NCBI GenBank assembly: GCA_036752345.1
Contig: DAIOSV010000040.1
Location: 1-22,399, forward strand
Reading direction: 5' to 3'
DNA length: 22,399 nucleotides
DNA from: UBA1715 sp036752345
GTDB taxonomy: Bacteria > Bacteroidota > Bacteroidia > Bacteroidales > UBA1715
Shown here: in pieces, positions 7,572-16,276 of the stretch
Numbering within the stretch: position 1 is the stretch's first letter
Layout of the letters: the number at the start of each line of letters is the position of its first letter
Program-made: the position numbers and the translations under genes
Notes under the pieces: generated by a model
Database searches by the model: none
Told to the model about the DNA's origin: nothing
The model's input: the letters and a program-made list of their open reading frames with translations, nothing else

Positions 7572-8294
7572 ATGATAGAAATAATACCCGCTATTGATAT
7601 AATTGACGCAAAGTGCGTCCGCTTGTCGCAAGGAGACTATGCACAAAAGAAAGTCTATAACGAAAACCCTTTAGAAGTAGCTAAGGCATTCGAGGATCAC
7701 GGCATAAAACGCTTGCATCTCGTTGATTTAGATGGAGCAAAGAGTAGTAGAATTGTGAACTACAAAGTGCTAGAGACTATTACAACTCATACCAATTTGA
7801 TTGTTGATTTTGGTGGAGGTCTTAAAACCGATGAAGATTTGCGTATAGCATTTAATTCTGGTGCCAGCATGGTAACGGGAGGAAGCATTGCAGTAAAAAA
7901 TCAAGAGATTTTTTTGTCGTGGCTTAAGAAGTTTGGCAGTGACAAAATCATTCTTGGAGCTGATGTTAAGGATGAAAAGATAGCGGTGAGCGGATGGCAA
8001 GAGGGAACAAGTCTTAACCTATTTGATTTCTTGAAGGGATATGTTGCTCAAGGCATTTCCAAAGTAATCTGCACCGACATCAGTAAAGATGGTATGCTGC
8101 AAGGTCCTAATGTCGGGCTCTACGACAAAATGAAGAAAGAATTTCCTACGCTATATGTGATAGCAAGTGGTGGAATTGCAAGCCTTGATGATATCATGAC
8201 ACTTGAGGCTCATGGTATAGATGCTGTAATTACCGGAAAAGCAATTTATGAAGGGAAAATAACACTCAAAGACATCGCTGCTTTACACGTGTAG
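7572..8294 (+). CDS. hisA: HisA, ProFAR isomerase of histidine biosynthesis
   Basis: HisA, 1-(5-phosphoribosyl)-5-[(5-phosphoribosylamino)methylideneamino]imidazole-4-carboxamide isomerase, carries out the Amadori rearrangement before HisF/HisH. From the ATG at 7572 the protein is 240 residues, the normal family length, and begins MIEIIPAIDI. A GTG at 7545 would add nine residues but lies inside the terminator hairpin. The TIM-barrel signatures are VDLDGAK (51-57), DFGGGLKT (79-86), and the two phosphate-binding loops at TGGS (102-105) and ASGGI (198-202). Predicted catalytic acids are Asp9 and Asp131. No other his gene is in the window, so the pathway is dispersed or hisA has moved. No Shine-Dalgarno sequence precedes the start. 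Confidence 0.96.
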   Translation: MIEIIPAIDIIDAKCVRLSQGDYAQKKVYNENPLEVAKAFEDHGIKRLHLVDLDGAKSSRIVNYKVLETITTHTNLIVDFGGGLKTDEDLRIAFNSGASMVTGGSIAVKNQEIFLSWLKKFGSDKIILGADVKDEKIAVSGWQEGTSLNLFDFLKGYVAQGISKVICTDISKDGMLQGPNVGLYDKMKKEFPTLYVIASGGIASLDDIMTLEAHGIDAVITGKAIYEGKITLKDIAALHV

Positions 8295-8299
8295 TTCCC

Positions 8300-9217
8300 T
8301 TATTTGAACTCCTCGTTTTCGGTATGTAGTTCTTCTTCTGTTTCTTTAAACGGTTTTCCGCAGTGGCTGCAAAATTGTGCATTACTATTTTGAGTATGTT
8401 CGTGACAATGAGGACATATTTTTGTTCTTCGTTTTTTGTCTTCATTGATTAACGAAACAGAGAAAATTCCCGTAGGAACAGCCAAAACCGTATATCCTAA
8501 AAGCATTATAATAGCCGAAAGGAATCGCCCCAAGGGAGTTACCGGTGCTATGTCGCCATAGCCCACGGTTGTCATGGTTACAATAGCCCAATAAATACTA
8601 TTTGGTATGTCAACAAAACCATTCGGATTTCTGCCGTTTTCTACTATGTACATGATTGTTCCAATAGAAACAACAAGTATTACCGCAAAGAGGAAGAAAA
8701 TAATGATTTTGCGACTGCTTTGTTTGAGCGAGAGTATTAGTAAGTTTCCTTCTTCAAGGAAGGCAAACAGTTTAAATATCCGAAATACTCGAAGCAATCG
8801 GAATATTCTAATAGCCAATAAACCTTGCGCTCCTTTGAAGAATATGCTCAGATAGCTTGGCAATGTTGCAAGTAAATCAATAAATCCCCAAAAACTTAGG
8901 ATATATGCACGTGGTTTTTCCAAACAATAGATGCGTGCCAAATATTCAAACGTAAAGAATGCCGTGAAAATCCATTCAAGAACCCGAAGTGCAGTATGCA
9001 TGCTGGGTGGAAAGATGTGCATACTCTCTAATATAATAACTGCAACACTCAGCAAGATTATTGAAAAAAGAAGCACATCAAATATTTTACCGGCTGGTGT
9101 ATCCGAACCGAAAATAATAGAGTAAATTTTCTCTTTTAGATATTGGTTATGCATGAACGATAGCCATTTGTTTTTAACAAAACGGAATGCTTTGCAAAGA
9201 GTGTCTATCAGTTTCAT
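8300..9217 (-). CDS. Voltage-sensor potassium channel with C-terminal zinc ribbon
   Basis: The protein has 305 residues. Hydrophobic segments fit a six-helix voltage-gated channel: S1 at about 45-65, S2 at 80-98, S3 at 108-126, S4 at 135-152, S5 at 168-191 and S6 at 232-257. S4 carries Arg137, 140, 143, 146 and Lys149 at every third position, a full voltage sensor. The pore loop has TMTTVGYGDIAP with the K+ selectivity filter TVGYGD at 217-222. After S6 a soluble tail contains C268-x2-C271 and C283-x2-C286, a zinc-ribbon pattern, and then an acidic end. It lacks RCK/TrkA_N and cyclic-nucleotide domains. It is the last gene of the long operon, 11 bases after ybaK. It converges on hisA. Confidence 0.92.
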   Translation of the reverse strand: MKLIDTLCKAFRFVKNKWLSFMHNQYLKEKIYSIIFGSDTPAGKIFDVLLFSIILLSVAVIILESMHIFPPSMHTALRVLEWIFTAFFTFEYLARIYCLEKPRAYILSFWGFIDLLATLPSYLSIFFKGAQGLLAIRIFRLLRVFRIFKLFAFLEEGNLLILSLKQSSRKIIIFFLFAVILVVSIGTIMYIVENGRNPNGFVDIPNSIYWAIVTMTTVGYGDIAPVTPLGRFLSAIIMLLGYTVLAVPTGIFSVSLINEDKKRRTKICPHCHEHTQNSNAQFCSHCGKPFKETEEELHTENEEFK

Positions 9218-9228
9218 TGCTGTAGGTA

Positions 9229-9705
9229 TTATCGAACAATTTCACCAACGGTAGCGTCTGCAGCTTTTATTAAGTCGGCAGGGGCAATTTTTATTTGAAG
9301 TCCGCGTATTCCCGCACTTACATATACACTTTGTTGGTCAAGTACGGAATTATGAATAAATACAGGATATTTTTTCTTCATGGCAAGAGGTGAGCATCCG
9401 CCGCGAATATAGCCTGTCAATGGTTGCAATTCTTTGAGGTGAATCATGTCGCAATTCTTGTTTTCCGACAATTTTGCCGCAAGTTTTAGATCAACTTCGA
9501 GGTCCCCGGGTATTACGCACACAAATATTCCGATTTTGTCACCACGGAGTACTAATGTTTTGAATACTTGCTCTATGGGCTCGTGTAGTTGGTCTGCTAT
9601 ATGTTCCGCTCCTAAATCGTTTTCGTCGACTTCGTAAGGGACTAATTCGTATGAAATATGCAGGGTGTCAAGAAAACGTGCTGCGTTTGTTTTATTAATT
9701 TTCAT
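9229..9705 (-). CDS. ybaK: YbaK/EbsC-family Cys-tRNA deacylase
   Basis: This 158-residue protein belongs to the YbaK/EbsC trans-editing family, which hydrolyses Cys wrongly attached to tRNA(Pro), or in some members Cys-tRNA(Cys), keeping Cys out of Pro codons. Signatures are TNAARFLDTLHISYE near the N terminus, VFKTLVLRGD with the conserved Lys49, FVCVIPGDLEVDLK, LQPLTGYIRGGCSPLAMKK and VSAGIRGLQIKIAPADLI. Length and motifs are normal. Its start lies inside the end of the cvpA-like gene (11-base overlap), so the two are probably translated together. The exact tRNA specificity within the family is not decided by sequence alone. Confidence 0.93.
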   Translation of the reverse strand: MKINKTNAARFLDTLHISYELVPYEVDENDLGAEHIADQLHEPIEQVFKTLVLRGDKIGIFVCVIPGDLEVDLKLAAKLSENKNCDMIHLKELQPLTGYIRGGCSPLAMKKKYPVFIHNSVLDQQSVYVSAGIRGLQIKIAPADLIKAADATVGEIVR

Positions 9706-10243
9706 CGCCTTTGTCTTTTTTTACAGAATCAAATATATCAATAGTTTGTGTCTCAATTTTTGGTATGGTAATGTTCCCCTCTATGCATGATTCAGCGGCA
9801 TTTGCCAAGGGCTTGAATAGTATCGATTTTTCTATGGTTTCGATAGGTTTTGTTGCATAGCTTTTGATAACCGTGTTGATTAGGAAGAATATGAAAGCCA
9901 AAATGATGATGTATTTTGACATACCAAACGCTATACCTAACACTTTGTCTAACCACAAGATATTGATTGCTTTACAAAAACGTAGCAATATTCTTGTGAT
10001 GATGAAACAAACGATAAGAACGAGTACAAACGTTATGGCAAAGGCTGCAATTTGTTGATATTCAGGAGAAATAGAGGTGTACTCTTGTACATATTTCGTA
10101 AAGTTATTGGAGAGGTGCATAGCAGCCCAAATGCCCAGAACGAGTCCTATAATGGTACCTCCTTCGGTAAGCAACCCATTTTTGAATCCTTTGAATGCGC
10201 CCCAAAGTATGGGGATTACAGTAATTATGTCAAGTATATTCAT
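9695..10243 (-). CDS. CvpA-family inner-membrane protein
   Basis: The protein has 182 residues with four predicted membrane helices (about 5-22, 28-46, 66-88 and 105-128) and a hydrophilic C-terminal tail. The opening NILDIITVIPILWGAFKGFKNGLLTE with a conserved FKGFKNG turn is typical of CvpA. The founding member is linked to colicin V production and purine supply in E. coli. In other bacteria the family is linked to envelope integrity, and the biochemical role is unclear. It overlaps the start of ybaK by 11 bases and the end of the LolC/E-like gene by four (ATGA). Confidence 0.88.
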   Translation of the reverse strand: MNILDIITVIPILWGAFKGFKNGLLTEGGTIIGLVLGIWAAMHLSNNFTKYVQEYTSISPEYQQIAAFAITFVLVLIVCFIITRILLRFCKAINILWLDKVLGIAFGMSKYIIILAFIFFLINTVIKSYATKPIETIEKSILFKPLANAAESCIEGNITIPKIETQTIDIFDSVKKDKGDEN

Positions 10244-11460
10244 GCGTGTATTTGTGTTTTTGCTATTTTTCTAACTGGATAATAGGCGGTAATGAAGCCA
10301 ATGCACAGCACAATGGCAAGTATGGCTATGACATCGCTCAGCATTACGCGAACCGGATAGGCTTGTACAACAAAGTTTTGAGATGCGCCTGGCAGTTTCA
10401 CAATACCAAATTTTTCTTGAAGAAAGCAAATGCCAATGCCTATTGCTACGCCAATTATCACACCTATTATTGAAATAAGCCATCCTTCAATGATAAAGAT
10501 ACGTTTGATAGTTTTGGAGTCAGCACCTAAACTGCGCAAAATGTTTATATCTCGTTGTTTGTCTATAATAAGCATAGTGAGCGAACCTATAATGCTAAAT
10601 GAGGCAATTATCAGTATGAGTGTGATGATAAGGAATGTGATGAATTTTTCGCCTTGCGTTATTTTAGACATAAATTCATGTTGTTGCTCTCTGTCTTGTA
10701 CGGAAAAACCATCTCCAAGTAAGCGTTGAATGTCAGCAACGGATTCCTGTACATCGGCATTGGGTTGTAGTTTTATGTCGATAGATGAAATTTCATTGTT
10801 GGTATATGCCCAAAGTTCTTGTGCCAAATCGAGCGAGGTTATTACATATTGGTTGTCTATATCCATTTGTACTGAAAATACTCCTCGAGCATAGGCATAC
10901 GTTTTGTTGTATTCTTCGGTAGGGATTATCGTTGTTTTCTTGGTACGATTTGGCGCATAGATATGGAGCACGTCGCGAAACATGAGACCAACAGAGAGTT
11001 TGTGAGCAACACCTTGCCCTACGCACGCGTATTCTATACCATCTTGTTGCAAGGCAAATTCTCCTGCCACAAGTATTGAGTCTACATTGCACGTTTTAGA
11101 AAAGTTGCTCCCAACACCTTTTAGTTTACCTATAAGTTGTTTTTCGCCATAGGTAAAGAGTACGTCATCTTCGAGTATTGGGGTGAAAGCCTCTATCTCT
11201 GAAACGGTTTTTAGCTTTGGCTGTACCGTGTCAAATGAAAATACTCTGCCGGTTTTTGCCGTAATTTTTATCTCAGGATCGAACGTGTTGTACATAGACG
11301 AAATCACATCCGATAAACCATTAAAAACCGACATGGTAATGGTGAGAGCTATGCTAACTATGGCAATAAGTATCACCGATACCATAGTGATATAGTTTAT
11401 GATATTCTTGCTTTTTTTTGAAAACAGATATCTTCGTGCAAAAAAGAAAGAAATCGACAT
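10240..11460 (-). CDS. LolC/LolE-like FtsX-family ABC transporter permease
   Basis: The protein has 406 residues with the MacB/LolC layout: one N-terminal helix (about 22-45), a large periplasmic domain (about 46-270) and three C-terminal helices (about 272-298, 322-347 and 374-395). The segment KQRDINILRSLGADSKTIKRIFIIEGWLI at 301-329 is the cytoplasmic coupling-helix signature of lipoprotein-releasing permeases. Such proteins work with a LolD-type ATPase to move lipoproteins out of the inner membrane. No LolD gene adjoins it, as is frequent in Bacteroidota, so the ATPase is encoded elsewhere. Position after rbfA is, to my recollection, a recurring arrangement in this phylum. Confidence 0.88.
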   Translation of the reverse strand: MSISFFFARRYLFSKKSKNIINYITMVSVILIAIVSIALTITMSVFNGLSDVISSMYNTFDPEIKITAKTGRVFSFDTVQPKLKTVSEIEAFTPILEDDVLFTYGEKQLIGKLKGVGSNFSKTCNVDSILVAGEFALQQDGIEYACVGQGVAHKLSVGLMFRDVLHIYAPNRTKKTTIIPTEEYNKTYAYARGVFSVQMDIDNQYVITSLDLAQELWAYTNNEISSIDIKLQPNADVQESVADIQRLLGDGFSVQDREQQHEFMSKITQGEKFITFLIITLILIIASFSIIGSLTMLIIDKQRDINILRSLGADSKTIKRIFIIEGWLISIIGVIIGVAIGIGICFLQEKFGIVKLPGASQNFVVQAYPVRVMLSDVIAILAIVLCIGFITAYYPVRKIAKTQIHA

Positions 11461-11464
11461 AGTA

Positions 11465-12274
11465 TTACTTATTCGCTTTTACAATTAATCCGGAACCCTG
11501 AGGCTGTTCACAAAGTACATCTATTGTGTTGAGTATAAGGCATAACCAGAATATTGCAATGTAGTAAAAGGGGAGTAGTATAAAAAACAGTTTTGAGATG
11601 TTTAGTAAACTAATCGGTAATTTCATGGAAAGAATCCATGAAATATGCCCTACAGTACCATATGAGTATGATACGTTGATATCTGAAAATCCGGCACGTT
11701 GTAATTTTTCGGTAATGTCTTCTTTGCTGTAGCCATCACGTACATGTTCGCCTATAAATGATTCTCCATCACCATCGTGAACATCTGAACCTCCAAGATT
11801 TGAAGGAGTAGAGATGAGGAGCGTACCTCCTTGTTTGAGCGATAGGTAGAAGTTACGAAAAACTTGTTCATCGTCTGCAATGTGTTCCATTACATCTACT
11901 GAAAGAATAAGGTCAACCGGCTCCGATGCTATGTATTCGGTAAGGTCGCCTACTTTAAACGACATACGGTTTTCGTACCCAATCTGTTTGGCAAATGCGT
12001 TACAGTCGGCTATTTGTTCTTCTTTTACGTCAATGCCGAGCACTTTCCAAAGTGAATTGCGGTGAGCCATGAAATAGGAGTACTGTCCGAATCCTGAGCC
12101 TGCGTCAAGTATTGTAGCTTGGGTAGACTTGGTATTTCCCCAAAGTTTAATGGCTTTCAATATGTGCCACGCACGGAGGAATAGGAGATTCAATAAAGAA
12201 TAAAATAGTTTCCTCAATACGGGGCTTGAGTTGAAAAATGTGCCTAATGAGCGTTTGATAGGGTCGTAGTTCAT
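11465..12274 (-). CDS. Class I SAM methyltransferase with hydrophobic C terminus
   Basis: The protein has 269 residues. SAM-binding motif I is ILDAGSGFGQYS (55-66), with the acidic ribose-binding residue in GIDVKEEQ (80-87), motif II near VGDLTEY (108-114) and LILSVDVMEHI (122-132). This is the Methyltransf_11/25 type. After the catalytic domain a strongly hydrophobic stretch at about 222-252 (FFILLPFYYIAIFWLCLILNT) looks like a membrane anchor, pointing to a lipid or membrane-bound substrate such as an isoprenoid or fatty acyl compound. That last point is inference. It lies four bases upstream of the permease gene and six bases after rbfA. Confidence 0.85.
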   Translation of the reverse strand: MNYDPIKRSLGTFFNSSPVLRKLFYSLLNLLFLRAWHILKAIKLWGNTKSTQATILDAGSGFGQYSYFMAHRNSLWKVLGIDVKEEQIADCNAFAKQIGYENRMSFKVGDLTEYIASEPVDLILSVDVMEHIADDEQVFRNFYLSLKQGGTLLISTPSNLGGSDVHDGDGESFIGEHVRDGYSKEDITEKLQRAGFSDINVSYSYGTVGHISWILSMKLPISLLNISKLFFILLPFYYIAIFWLCLILNTIDVLCEQPQGSGLIVKANK

Positions 12275-12280
12275 TCGTTA

Positions 12281-12643
12281 TTATTTTTTCTCTTTGTCGT
12301 TGCTTGAATTGAGTAATCGTTCTATATTTTCTTGATAGTCAATAGAATCGTCAATGAAAAATGCGAGTTCAGGAATTATTCGTAGTTGCTTTGCTACTTT
12401 TTGAGCCAACATTTGTCGTATTGTTTTTGCTTTGTCTTGCACCGATGCATATAATTCTTTTTCGTCTTTTGCCGGTGCAAAAATGCTGAGGTACACTTTA
12501 GCAAAAGAGAGGTCAGGCGCTACTCGTACCACAGTCACAGAAATTAATGCACCGCGGAAGAGTGAGAGAGATTCTTTTTGAAAAATGTCACCTAATTCTT
12601 TTTGTAGCAATCGTGCTACTTTATTTTGTCGTGTTTCGCTCAT
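12281..12643 (-). CDS. rbfA: Ribosome-binding factor A
   Basis: RbfA binds the 30S precursor near helix 1 of 16S rRNA and supports late small-subunit maturation and cold adaptation. The 120-residue length is typical. The N-terminal SETRQNKVARLLQKELGDIF and the KH-like core with RVAPDLSFAKVYLSIF, followed by LRIIPELAFFIDDSIDY, are characteristic. Its ATG overlaps the stop of the transporter gene (ATGA at 12640-12643). No truncation is seen. Confidence 0.93.
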   Translation of the reverse strand: MSETRQNKVARLLQKELGDIFQKESLSLFRGALISVTVVRVAPDLSFAKVYLSIFAPAKDEKELYASVQDKAKTIRQMLAQKVAKQLRIIPELAFFIDDSIDYQENIERLLNSSNDKEKK

Positions 12644-15600
12644 CGTGTTTTCTTAGAAAAATTGAGATTACTTATATAAATTAAAAATTTTCGTAGTACT
12701 CGGAAATATAACAGAAGGTAGCATCCTAATGACATTATCCAGATGATGCAGGCATTTGTCCAATAGGTGCTGAGATATTTACCGAAAAATGGTTTCATAG
12801 GAGCATAGAAATGTGCTTTAATGAAAGGAGCTGTAGGTTTCATGAATACAGGGTCGGTTTTTTGTACCAGATGACCTTTATATTCAATCAATACGGTCAA
12901 ATTATTTTGGTTTCGGCAAAATTCTTCAAGGCTCTCGTTGTAATAGTTTTTCTTCAATTCAATGAATTGTATATTTCCAAGACTATCAAGCACTCGAGGT
13001 GTCCGTTCTATTTCAGGAATACCAAGTTTGTCGCATGTTTTTATGCCCATTTCTTTGATGGTCTCGTTTGTCATTTGATCTTTCAGCGAGCGAAGTTTGT
13101 TATTCATTTTAACATAGTAATCCTTGAGCGCAGATACATGATCGCGAGCAAGCAACAATGTTTCTTCGCTTACATTTTCAGAACGGAGAGCTTTCAGGTT
13201 TTTCTCATCGAATGGGAACTGTGAACCTGTGTTATTGAGCTCTCGCTCTATTTCATTCTCTATAAGTATCAGATTCTTTTTGTATTGAACCTCATTTTCA
13301 TTCGTCTCTTTATAACGAATACAGTCGTTTATTTTGTTATTTAACTGGTTTGACCATTCTCCTTTACGGTAACTGCATTCGCTAATGCGCATATCTATAT
13401 TGAAGAATGGAGCTTCATAGTCGTTGTTCGAAAATTGTTCTACGGCCAATCCTTCGTATGCCCATCGTGAGGTGATAAATTCTCCGTACCACGGAATGCT
13501 TTGTGGGTTCGAAACCACCGGATTCAATTTGTCAAAATTTACAATGATACCACTCAAGATAATTTGAGGAATAACCAAGAAAGGAACTAAGATATAGATG
13601 GTCTTAATGTCGTTGAATGAGTCAGAAATAATCAATCCGATAAGGTTTGCCGCGCCCCATACGCTAAAGGCCATAAACCAATATTTGAAAAATAGGCAAT
13701 GAAGCCCGAGTATCATGTTGGCACAAAAGACAAAGAACAAAGATTGAATGGCCGAGATGACCAACAGAATTATAATTTTTGATACCAAATAACTTGACCA
13801 ACTTAAATGTAAAAAGGACTCTCGACTACGAATTTTTTGGTCTCGGAAAATTTCTTCGGCACTTGAGGTTAATCCTATAAAGAATCCGCAAATAACCAAC
13901 ATAAAAATGTACACCGGTATGTTCACGTTGTTCATTACCGTGTAGCCAATTGTGCTGTTTTCGTCAACGTCCCAATATTTTACAATGTATGCCAAGAATA
14001 CGGCAATTATTGGTGCTTCCAAGAAGTTGATAAGCATGTATTGCATATTCGAGACTTTTGAAAGTACGTCACGAACAATAAAAACTTTAAGCTGTCGGAA
14101 CCAATTGGGAATTTTAAAGGTAATTTCCGGTAATTCTTTGGGAATTGGTTTTGCTTCTGTTTCTGTTTCTTTTTTGTTCTTTTGATTGTACATATCAAAC
14201 CAATCGTCAGGAGAAAGTTTTCGGATTTCTTGGTGTTTCTCATTCAACATGGGAGTTCCATCTTCGTCCAAAATCTTCGCTTCGGTAATGTTAAATATTT
14301 GTTCCGGATTAACGTTACCACACGTAGGGCATTCACTTATAAATCTATCTGCCTGGCGGGTACATTCTTTGAAGTACATGATAGAGTCAACGGGGGCACC
14401 ATAGTATATCATGTAACCACCGGTATCTAATATCACAAGTTTATCAAATGTCTTGAATATGTCTGATGACGGTTGGTGAATCACCACAAATACTAATTTT
14501 CCTTTCAAAGCAAGTTCCTTCAAAAGGTCCATGATGTTTTCTGAGTCTTTTGACGAAAGTCCCGATGTAGGTTCATCAAGGAAGAGAATTGCGGGTTCGC
14601 GAATCAATTCCAACGCTATATTCAAACGTTTGCGCTGACCTCCCGATATTTCTTTCTTTAATTCATCGCCAACAACGTTGTCTTTTCGTTCATACAAACC
14701 AAGGCTCTGTAGTACTTTGTCAACTTTTTCGGATATTTGTTCTTCGGTAAGGTTGTCAAAACAAAGTTTTGCTGCATAGAACAAGTTTTGATACACCGTA
14801 AGTTCCTTAATCAAAAGGTCGTCTTGTGGTACAAAACCAATCAACCCGTTGAGTTTGTTCTCTACATCGTTGTGAAGGTCAATGTCGTTGATGGTAACCG
14901 TGCCCGAAGTTGGTAAATAGTTACCGTTTAATACGTTGAGCAGTGTCGATTTTCCGGCACCCGACGCACCCATTATACCAATTAGGTTGCCCGATGATTC
15001 ATTCAGCGATAATTCATGGAGCCCAGTGTTGCCATCACGGAATTGGTAGGTAATGTTATTGGCTTTGAAAACCACGCCTTCTTCTGAATTTCCGGCGTTG
15101 AATATGTTAAGAATTTGACTGTAATAAATTGGGGTAGTTTGCAAACTTCTAATTGCGCTCCCCATGTTGAGTATGGTAACTTTGTCTTCGTATACCGGTT
15201 GGCTGTTCAATGAAATTTCACCCACTTCAAAAGAACGGAAGATGAGTAAGTTAGATGCTCGCAAATAGAATACTTTGATGGTTCCTTTAAGATGAGGCGA
15301 GTTGATGTGTTTTGCGATAACTTCGCCGGTTTCTTGTCTATTATTGATAATCATCAAATTCTCCGAATCCGGTATCTCCAAGAATGGATGGAGTATAAAT
15401 TCGCAAAGTTGTTGGTATTCGTCTTCATTTATGTTTAAGTCGTCAACCAACGCATCCATAAATTCTTTATCTGATTCGGAAATGCTGCTATCGGTAGAGA
15501 CGAATTCGAGCAAACTGATAATGACGTAGAGCTTTTGACGTTGGGTGAGCTCTTGGTTCATGCTGTTGCCTATCTTGTGAATGCGGGCAGATAGTTTTGC

Positions 15601-15852
15601 TTCTATTTTAAACTTTACTTTTTCTGCGTCAACAGTGTCTTGTAAGTCAGCTTTTTCTGTAATACGGCTGATGTCGTTCATTACATCGTCGTATTCTTGT
15701 TCAAAAGAAGGAAGGTATTTTTTTGCTAATTCTTTGTTTAGCTGATTTGATAGGAATAGTTCAACTATCTTTATTTTATCACTTTTGTTACCGTCGGTTT
15801 TTGCAAAAACTGCAAATAGTCTTAATAAAGCTTGAATTATACGTTCACTCAT
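12640..15852 (-). CDS. TerB-like/ABC ATPase/ABCG-like permease fusion transporter
   Basis: This 1070-residue single-chain half transporter faces the periplasm. Residues 1-160 are helical and resemble a TerB-type domain. Residues 165-255 are a beta-rich linker with no clear match. The ATPase (about 260-490) has Walker A GASGAGKST (295-303), Q-loop VPQDD (341-345), signature ISGGQRKR (402-409), Walker B ILFLDE (422-427) and H-loop His459. A conserved-looking CPTCGNVNPEQIF follows, with Cys508 and Cys511. ABCG/ABC2-type helices lie at about 605-625, 645-662, 688-712, 722-742 and 752-772. A roughly 250-residue Lys/Glu/Asn-rich, partly coiled-coil extracytoplasmic loop (780-1028) precedes the last helix (1030-1050). 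The gene overlaps rbfA and follows two exported-protein genes. The substrate is unknown. Confidence 0.9.
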   Translation of the reverse strand: MSERIIQALLRLFAVFAKTDGNKSDKIKIVELFLSNQLNKELAKKYLPSFEQEYDDVMNDISRITEKADLQDTVDAEKVKFKIEAKLSARIHKIGNSMNQELTQRQKLYVIISLLEFVSTDSSISESDKEFMDALVDDLNINEDEYQQLCEFILHPFLEIPDSENLMIINNRQETGEVIAKHINSPHLKGTIKVFYLRASNLLIFRSFEVGEISLNSQPVYEDKVTILNMGSAIRSLQTTPIYYSQILNIFNAGNSEEGVVFKANNITYQFRDGNTGLHELSLNESSGNLIGIMGASGAGKSTLLNVLNGNYLPTSGTVTINDIDLHNDVENKLNGLIGFVPQDDLLIKELTVYQNLFYAAKLCFDNLTEEQISEKVDKVLQSLGLYERKDNVVGDELKKEISGGQRKRLNIALELIREPAILFLDEPTSGLSSKDSENIMDLLKELALKGKLVFVVIHQPSSDIFKTFDKLVILDTGGYMIYYGAPVDSIMYFKECTRQADRFISECPTCGNVNPEQIFNITEAKILDEDGTPMLNEKHQEIRKLSPDDWFDMYNQKNKKETETEAKPIPKELPEITFKIPNWFRQLKVFIVRDVLSKVSNMQYMLINFLEAPIIAVFLAYIVKYWDVDENSTIGYTVMNNVNIPVYIFMLVICGFFIGLTSSAEEIFRDQKIRSRESFLHLSWSSYLVSKIIILLVISAIQSLFFVFCANMILGLHCLFFKYWFMAFSVWGAANLIGLIISDSFNDIKTIYILVPFLVIPQIILSGIIVNFDKLNPVVSNPQSIPWYGEFITSRWAYEGLAVEQFSNNDYEAPFFNIDMRISECSYRKGEWSNQLNNKINDCIRYKETNENEVQYKKNLILIENEIERELNNTGSQFPFDEKNLKALRSENVSEETLLLARDHVSALKDYYVKMNNKLRSLKDQMTNETIKEMGIKTCDKLGIPEIERTPRVLDSLGNIQFIELKKNYYNESLEEFCRNQNNLTVLIEYKGHLVQKTDPVFMKPTAPFIKAHFYAPMKPFFGKYLSTYWTNACIIWIMSLGCYLLLYFRVLRKFLIYISNLNFSKKTR

Positions 15853-15877
15853 GAGTAGTATCTTTTCTCAAAAATAT

Positions 15878-16276
15878 TTATTTTTTTAAACCTACTAATA
15901 AAACTATCTCATCAGTTTTTACAACATCATCAACCAAACTAAGTTTGATAGTACACGTTACTGATGATTTTATACGAAAGTTCCAATAATTAGTATAGTC
16001 GTAATTTTTGTTATCAAATATAAGATGTCCTTCTCGGTCTACTATTTCCATTCTAATTTTTTCTGCTTTGTGAGGGCACACAATCAAGCGATATTCATTG
16101 CCTTTAATAAATGTTATCTCGCAATTTTTTACTTCATCGCTATTGATTTTTGTGGTATAGTATTGTCCATCGGAAATGTAATCTTCGGTCAACAAATTGG
16201 CGCATTGCGCAAGAGCAATGTTCGAAGTTGCTAAGAACAAAACGATGAAACCAAGTATAACATGTATTTTTCTCAT
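15878..16276 (-). CDS. Small secreted protein of unknown function
   Basis: The protein has 132 residues with a signal peptide (hydrophobic 5-22, cleavage near ALAQ). The mature part of about 108 residues is predicted to be mostly beta: YISDGQYYTTKI, CEITFIKGNEYRLIVC, RMEIVDREGHLIFDN, YWNFRIKSSVTCTIKLSL and VLLVGLKK. It contains four Cys, which may form disulfides in the periplasm. It resembles a family of short beta-sandwich Bacteroidota proteins that I know only as hypothetical, with the pattern DGQYY, FxxGxxYR, DxxGxxIFDN, YWxF. It overlaps the lipoprotein gene by ATGA and is 25 bases before the transporter gene, suggesting a periplasmic partner of the transporter. Confidence 0.82.
   Translation of the reverse strand: MRKIHVILGFIVLFLATSNIALAQCANLLTEDYISDGQYYTTKINSDEVKNCEITFIKGNEYRLIVCPHKAEKIRMEIVDREGHLIFDNKNYDYTNYWNFRIKSSVTCTIKLSLVDDVVKTDEIVLLVGLKK

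Noticed and set aside
12811..13224. A 137-codon plus-strand open frame opposite the transporter gene
   Set aside because: It is antisense to a gene with full ABC transporter motifs, has no ribosome-binding site or recognisable domain, and its Phe/Val/Cys-rich text is what the antisense of AT-rich coding DNA yields.
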